Positions 60,101 through 64,000 of a stretch of DNA of 64,000 nt are shown piece by piece (positions within the stretch are counted from its first letter, which is position 1; the number at the start of each line of letters is the position of its first letter). A program made the translations under genes and the position numbers. The notes beneath the pieces were generated by a model, which was not told where the DNA came from, ran no database searches, and was given only the letters and a program-made list of their open reading frames with translations. The stretch is from an uncultured Collinsella sp. (lineage in GTDB: Bacteria; Actinomycetota; Coriobacteriia; Coriobacteriales; Coriobacteriaceae), in assembly GCA_958408685.1 (NCBI GenBank), contig CATYLC010000006.1, positions 29,311 through 93,310 of the forward strand, in the 5' to 3' direction.

Positions 60101-60117
60101 ATGACAACGTAAGACAT
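60101..60117. promoter_or_regulatory. LacI-type operator O2
   Basis: ATGACAACGTAAGACAT, an imperfect copy of the O1 half-sites, lies 3 bases beyond O1. Confidence 0.55.
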
Positions 60118-60143
60118 TTTTGGAAGAGCAACAAGGATTTACA

Positions 60144-60177
60144 GGTGAACGGTCGATATCGTCCGATAAACGGTTGA
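60144..60177. promoter_or_regulatory. AACGGTCGA motif site before lacI
   Basis: GTGAACGGTCGATA is followed by TAAACGGTTGATT, two direct half-sites 21 bases apart. The same half-site occurs at 42329-42340 and 42549-42560. -10-like TATGCT lies at 60200-60205. Confidence 0.45.
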
Positions 60178-60247
60178 TTTATCAGTCAGGCAGGTGGTGT
60201 ATGCTAGAACGCAAAAAACAAGTGATAGAGAATCGAGTGGAGAAGCA

Positions 60248-61258
60248 GTGACAACGATGGACAAGAAAAACGTCTCGATGAACGACGTGGCGATTGCCGC
60301 GGGTGTTTCTCTCAAGACGGTTTCGCGTGTGATCAACGAGCCCGATAGCGTGCGAGAGTCGACACGCGATAAGGTCCATTCGGCAATGGAGGCGCTCGGA
60401 TTTCGAACCAACTTTGCCGCTCGTTCGCTCAAGTTGGGCCGTTACGGGTGCATCGGCGTTGTGCTGTTCCACTTGTCGGGCGGTGCCGTGGACATGATTG
60501 ACGGTATCGCCGATGCCGCCGAAGAACGCGGCTTTGCGCTCACGATGATTAAGAAGTGCGCAGCGGAGAAGATGACCCTTGCCGATGCGGCGCGCAGGAT
60601 GTCGCAGCTGCCTGTTGATGGCATGATCTTCAACCTGCGTCAGATGGTCGACGATTTCGATACGTTTGAGGCACCGAAGGACCTCAAGACGGTGATTATC
60701 ACACCGATGGAACATCCTACCTGCTCCACCGTCAGTGACGACCAAGAGGGCGGCGCGCGCATGGCATGCGAGTACTTCTTGAATCGCGGACACAAGAATG
60801 TGTACTTCGTCTCTGGTAAGAAAGAGTCGTTGTCGAGCCAGTGCCGTATGAAAGGTTGGCGTGCGGCACTCGAGGCGCGTGGCATTGAGCCGCCCGAGCC
60901 TCTGCAAGGCGATTGGAATGCGGATAGTGGCTATGCCGCGGGCCTTGTGCTTGCCGATAAGCCCGATTGCACGGCGGTCCTCGCTGCTAACGACTGCATG
61001 GCAAACGGCGTGATGATGGCTCTACGTGACAAGGGTCTGAGTGTGCCCGATGATGTGTCCGTGATCGGCTTCGACGATGAGCTCTATAAGACGATTCCCA
61101 ACTCGATTCTGACGTCGGTGAAGTTTCGCCACCGCGAGCTGGGCGTTCGTGCGCTCAACGAGGTCGTCGCAGGTCTGGAAGCCCCAAGTTCCAGAAGCCG
61201 TACGCTCGTCTCGGGTGTGCTGGTCGAGCGTTCCAGCGTGAAGGACCTGCGGTCGTAG
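60248..61258 (+). CDS. LacI-family transcriptional regulator
   Basis: A 336-residue regulator. The HTH is NDVAIAAGVSLKTVSRVINEPDSVRESTRDKV, with the hinge helix AARSLKLGRYG. The periplasmic-binding-protein-like domain follows (TVSDDQEGGARMACEYFLNRGHKNV, SVIGFDDELYK). Start is GTG 60248, with GGAG 5-6 bases upstream. It lies between two LacEG-type pairs and divergent from the nearer one, whose palindromes it most likely binds. Confidence 0.93.
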   Translation: MTTMDKKNVSMNDVAIAAGVSLKTVSRVINEPDSVRESTRDKVHSAMEALGFRTNFAARSLKLGRYGCIGVVLFHLSGGAVDMIDGIADAAEERGFALTMIKKCAAEKMTLADAARRMSQLPVDGMIFNLRQMVDDFDTFEAPKDLKTVIITPMEHPTCSTVSDDQEGGARMACEYFLNRGHKNVYFVSGKKESLSSQCRMKGWRAALEARGIEPPEPLQGDWNADSGYAAGLVLADKPDCTAVLAANDCMANGVMMALRDKGLSVPDDVSVIGFDDELYKTIPNSILTSVKFRHRELGVRALNEVVAGLEAPSSRSRTLVSGVLVERSSVKDLRS

Positions 61259-61271
61259 ACGTGCTCGGCCT

Positions 61272-61336
61272 GTTCGTCTAAATCTGTAACAGGTAGGGCC
61301 GAAAATCTCAGCTAGATGTTACAGATCGAGACAAAC
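61272..61336. repeat. TGTTACAGAT palindrome, copy 3
   Basis: Arms GTTCGTCTAAATCTGTAACA and TGTTACAGATCGAGACAAAC are near complements; the interior GGTAGGGCCGAAAATCTCAGC is almost the same as in copy 2. It lies just after the LacI gene and beyond the terminator of the second LacG-type gene. Confidence 0.8.
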
Positions 61337-61354
61337 GTGCGACACGGTCCGCCC

Positions 61355-61401
61355 AAAAAAAAGGCCGGGGGCGGCGCGCCGTGTGACGTGCCGCCCCCGG
61401 C
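61355..61401 (-). terminator. Terminator of the second LacG-type gene
   Basis: On the minus strand GCCGGGGGCGGC / GCCGCCCCCGGC is followed by CTTTTTTTT. Confidence 0.9.
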
Positions 61402-61446
61402 TGAGAAATGGGGACAGGTTATGTGGGCAGGCGACCCTGCCAGCCG

Positions 61447-62886
61447 CTAGTCCAGACGACGGGTCTGCGCCACGTGCTTATACCAGTAGGCGCTTGCCTT
61501 GGGCGTGCGCTTCTGGGTTTCAAAGTCAACGTAGAAGAAGCCGTAACGCTTGTTGTAGCCATTGGTCCAGGAGAACTGATCCTGCAGGCTCCACAGGAAG
61601 TAGCCGCCCACGTTGACACCCACCTCCATGGCCTTGAGCAACCAGCGCAGGTGCTGCTCAATGTAGTCGATGCGCGGCTGGTCGTCCACAAAGCCGTCCT
61701 TATAGGGGTCCTTGTAGCCCATGCCGTTCTCGGTGATGAAGATCTGCTTGTAGTTGGGGTAGCGCTGCTTAATGTAGACGAGCAGATCGAACAGGCCCTC
61801 GGGATAGATGATCCAGTCCCAGTCGGTGGTGGGGATGCCAGGCTTGTTCACATGCTCGCCAATGCCCTTAACGCGCCAGCGGCCAGTGCCCTTCTCGCCC
61901 GTACCGTTGTGGTGCAGGTCGTTCTCGCCATCGTAAGCCTTCAAGAAGCGGCACTGGTAGTTGTTAACGCCCAGGTAGTCGTTGTAGAGCGCGGCCTCGC
62001 GCATGATTTCCAGATCCTCGTCCAGGATCTCGATGGTGCCGCCCGAGACGGCAGCCAGGCGGTTGGCGCACTCGAGGGTGTCGGGGGCATAGTCGCCGCG
62101 GAAGGTGGCGTCGAGCAAAAACTGGTTCTGCAGCACGTGCTCGTTGTTGGCGGCTTTGATGTCGGCGGGGTCGTTCTCGTTGAGCGGATACTTAAACTCC
62201 AGCGACTGGATGACGCCGATCTTGCCCTTAAAGCCGCCGTTGTGGAAGGCCAGCACGGCCTTGGCGTGGGCGAGCATCATGTTGTGCTCGCACTGGAAAG
62301 CCTCGGCCAGATGCGCCTTGACGCCGCCGGGGAAGGTGCCCTCGATGTAGGTGTTGGAGGCATCGGCCCAAATCTCGTTAAAGGTGAACCAGTAGGTCAC
62401 CTGGTCGGCGTACTCCTTAAAGCAGAAGGTGGCAAAGTCCACAAAGGCATCGATGGTCTCGCGGTTGAGGAAGTCGCCCTTCTCAAAGAGGGCAAGCGGC
62501 GTGTCGAAGTGATGCAGCGTGACAAACGGCTCAACGTGGTGCTTGTGGCACTCGGCGAAGAGATCGTGGTAGAACTGCACGCCCTCGGGGTTGATCTCGC
62601 CGGTGCCGTTGGGAAAGATGCGGCTCCAGGCAATGGAGAGGCGGATGCCGTTGATGCCAAACTCCTCGCACAGCTCCAGATCGACGGGGTACTGGTTGTA
62701 GAAGTCCGAAGCGGGATCGGGGGAAAAGCGCCCCTGGGCCTCCAGGAAGTCGTCCCAGGCAACCTTGCCTTTACCGTGGGTGCGGGTCTCGCCCTCTACC
62801 TGGTAGGCAGCAGTGGCGCCGCCAAAGACAAAGTCCTCGGGAAACTGCGCAGGCGGGTTGGTGACGCTAGCAGGGTTAACGGACAT
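61447..62886 (-). CDS. 6-phospho-beta-galactosidase (LacG-like GH1), copy 2
   Basis: A 479-residue paralogue of the LacG-type gene at 56688. Acid/base E171 in FTFNE and nucleophile E386 in ITENGMG; the phosphate site S439-x6-K446-x-Y448 in FSWTNGYNKRYG is intact. The N-terminal segment is 6 residues longer (SVNPASVTNPPAQ). It follows the second EIICB gene and shares its transcript. Differences in the substrate pocket (LHHFDTPLALFEKGDF versus LDHFDTPEAFYQNGGEGF) suggest a different disaccharide preference. Confidence 0.92.
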   Translation of the reverse strand: MSVNPASVTNPPAQFPEDFVFGGATAAYQVEGETRTHGKGKVAWDDFLEAQGRFSPDPASDFYNQYPVDLELCEEFGINGIRLSIAWSRIFPNGTGEINPEGVQFYHDLFAECHKHHVEPFVTLHHFDTPLALFEKGDFLNRETIDAFVDFATFCFKEYADQVTYWFTFNEIWADASNTYIEGTFPGGVKAHLAEAFQCEHNMMLAHAKAVLAFHNGGFKGKIGVIQSLEFKYPLNENDPADIKAANNEHVLQNQFLLDATFRGDYAPDTLECANRLAAVSGGTIEILDEDLEIMREAALYNDYLGVNNYQCRFLKAYDGENDLHHNGTGEKGTGRWRVKGIGEHVNKPGIPTTDWDWIIYPEGLFDLLVYIKQRYPNYKQIFITENGMGYKDPYKDGFVDDQPRIDYIEQHLRWLLKAMEVGVNVGGYFLWSLQDQFSWTNGYNKRYGFFYVDFETQKRTPKASAYWYKHVAQTRRLD

Positions 62887-62909
62887 GATGATCCAATCGT
62901 CTAAATCGA

Positions 62910-62943
62910 AGGGCCAGCCGGTCTTGGATAGTCGGCTGGCCCT
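62910..62943 (-). other. Intercistronic hairpin between EIICB and LacG genes, copy 2
   Basis: AGGGCCAGCCG / CGGCTGGCCCT with a 12-base loop and only TTCGATTT beyond; too weak a T-run for a full terminator. Confidence 0.6.
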
Positions 62944-62952
62944 GAGCGTTAC

Positions 62953-64000
62953 TTACTTCGAAAGTTGTTCGGCGACGAAGGCGAGAGACTTATCGCCGTT
63001 CTGGGAGAGCTCGATGTACTGCTTGCCGCGGCAGGCGACGCACTTGTTGCCCACGCGCTCGCAGTCCTTCTGCAGGTCGGCCAGGTAGCTTGCGGCCTGC
63101 GGGGCCAGTACGACCAGGTCAAAGTCGGGGAGCATGTCCACGTGGTTGCCATAGGCCTCGGCAGCGGTTTCGAGGTTAATGCCGCGCTCCTTGGCAGCCT
63201 TGGCCAGCGCGTTGGCGAGCAGGCCCGAGGTTCCGCCGCCCTGGCAGAGCACGAGCACGCGCTTGCCGTTGAGGTCGCTGGCGGTCGTTGCCTCAGTGGC
63301 GGCGGGGGCATCGGCCTTCACGGCCTCGGCAGCAGCGCCGGCGGCAACGCTCTTGGCGTCAGCCTTGCCCTGGAAGGCATCGTTGAGCTTGGCGGCCTTC
63401 TCGGCGTTCTTGGCGGCGAGCTCCTCCTGGGAGATCTCGGCCTCCTCGGCGCACTTCTGGGCGTCATAGGCGCGGAAGAACGGATAGTACAGAGCGAAGT
63501 CGACGACCAGGATAAGGGCGAGCATCACAAAGGCGAGCGGCTGGAAGCCCAGGCCCATGATGGTGCCGATGGGGCCGGGGACGGTCCAAGGCAGGGTGTA
63601 CATAAAGCCGTTCATGCCCAAGAAGTCGATAAAGATCTTGAGGATCCAGATGTTGGCGATCGGGGCAAAGACAAACGGGACAAAGAAGACGGGGTTGAGC
63701 ACGATGGGCGCGGCGAACAGCAGCGGCTCGTTGACGGCAAAGCAGACGGGGACGATGGCGGCCTTACCGACGGCGCGCATCTCCTGAGACTTGGCCAGGA
63801 AGCAGAACATAAAGACCAGGACGAGCGTGGCGCCGGTGCCGCCCATGCAGACGACGAAGTACTGGGCGCCCTGGGTCAGGACAGCGGAAGCGTGCTGACC
63901 AGCCTGGAACGCAGCCAGGTTGTCGGTCATGTTGGCAACGAGGGCGGCGGCGATGGCGGGCTCGACGATCGAGGGGCCGTGGACGCCCACGAACCAGAAC
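62953..64000 (-). CDS. PTS EIICB, lactose/cellobiose family, copy 2 (C-terminal part)
   Basis: The gene runs off the right edge; 349 codons are visible. The EIIC part has FWFVGVHGPSIVEP at the edge and FAVNEPLLFAAPIVLNP. The linker has EEAEISQEELAAKNAEKAAK and Ala-rich runs. EIIB has the phospho-cysteine in RVLVLCQGGGTSG. It pairs with the LacG-type gene 66 bases downstream. It is clearly paralogous to 58185-59972. Confidence 0.92.
   Translation of the reverse strand, partial: FWFVGVHGPSIVEPAIAAALVANMTDNLAAFQAGQHASAVLTQGAQYFVVCMGGTGATLVLVFMFCFLAKSQEMRAVGKAAIVPVCFAVNEPLLFAAPIVLNPVFFVPFVFAPIANIWILKIFIDFLGMNGFMYTLPWTVPGPIGTIMGLGFQPLAFVMLALILVVDFALYYPFFRAYDAQKCAEEAEISQEELAAKNAEKAAKLNDAFQGKADAKSVAAGAAAEAVKADAPAATEATTASDLNGKRVLVLCQGGGTSGLLANALAKAAKERGINLETAAEAYGNHVDMLPDFDLVVLAPQAASYLADLQKDCERVGNKCVACRGKQYIELSQNGDKSLAFVAEQLSK

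Overview
The window is about 60% G+C, with dense genes, short leaders and clear Shine-Dalgarno sites. Its gene content fits a gut Coriobacteriia actinobacterium, most likely a Collinsella. I base this on many sugar PTS operons, a RicT/PSP1 gene next to tmk-holB, an actinobacterial-type aspartate aminotransferase, a Mn-dependent pyrophosphatase, a tat pair, hypAB, and many short palindromic repeats. The genus is inferred from general recognition, not from a search.

Layout. 1-8.4 kb holds the purH 3' end, an unknown gene, a two-component pair, a universal stress protein, uppP and pcrA. 8.6-15.5 kb is a disaccharide locus: manA and a GntR regulator on the minus strand face a GH1 glycosidase, PTS EIIC-EIIB-EIIA (lactose/cellobiose family) and a ROK sugar kinase. 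15.7-25.9 kb is housekeeping: Mn-pyrophosphatase, nhaA with a structured leader, an aminotransferase, a STAS protein, tatA-tatC, hypA-hypB and a topoisomerase I with zinc modules. 26-32.8 kb holds a zinc-ribbon membrane protein bracketed by two near-identical 54-bp palindromes, then tmk-holB-ricT, comF and a nuclease-like unknown. 32.8-41 kb holds a 217-bp element with perfect 33-bp terminal inverted repeats, a solute-binding lipoprotein, hpf, degV, a dehydrogenase with a Cys/His-rich tail, an NAD-type isocitrate dehydrogenase and a SurA-like anchored protein.

41.2-53.8 kb is the amino-sugar region. An XRE/DUF2975 pair is followed by a mannose-family PTS (EIIA, YajC-like, EIIB, EIIC, EIID), a GntR/HutC regulator, an AgaS-type isomerase/deaminase, nagA, a flavodoxin, a LacX-like mutarotase, a LacC-type kinase, a 44-codon nagA remnant and a YhcH-family gene. 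This looks like N-acetylgalactosamine or hexosamine use: uptake and phosphorylation, deacetylation (NagA), deamination/isomerisation (AgaS), then sugar-phosphate kinase. No bisphosphate aldolase lies in the window. tRNA-Thr(CGT) and a lone EIIB whose phospho-histidine is replaced by tyrosine follow.

54-64 kb is a lactose-type region: galM, a DeoR/LacR regulator, and two EIICB-LacG pairs on the minus strand around a LacI regulator. No EIIA for these pairs is present. Intergenic DNA here and at 42.1-42.8 kb is full of palindromes and candidate operators.

Best leads: the 33-bp terminal-inverted-repeat element family, the palindrome cluster at 56.1-56.6 kb, the His-to-Tyr EIIB with an overlapping upstream reading frame, the nagA remnant, the Cys/His-tailed dehydrogenase, and the nhaA leader with two mutually exclusive pairings.
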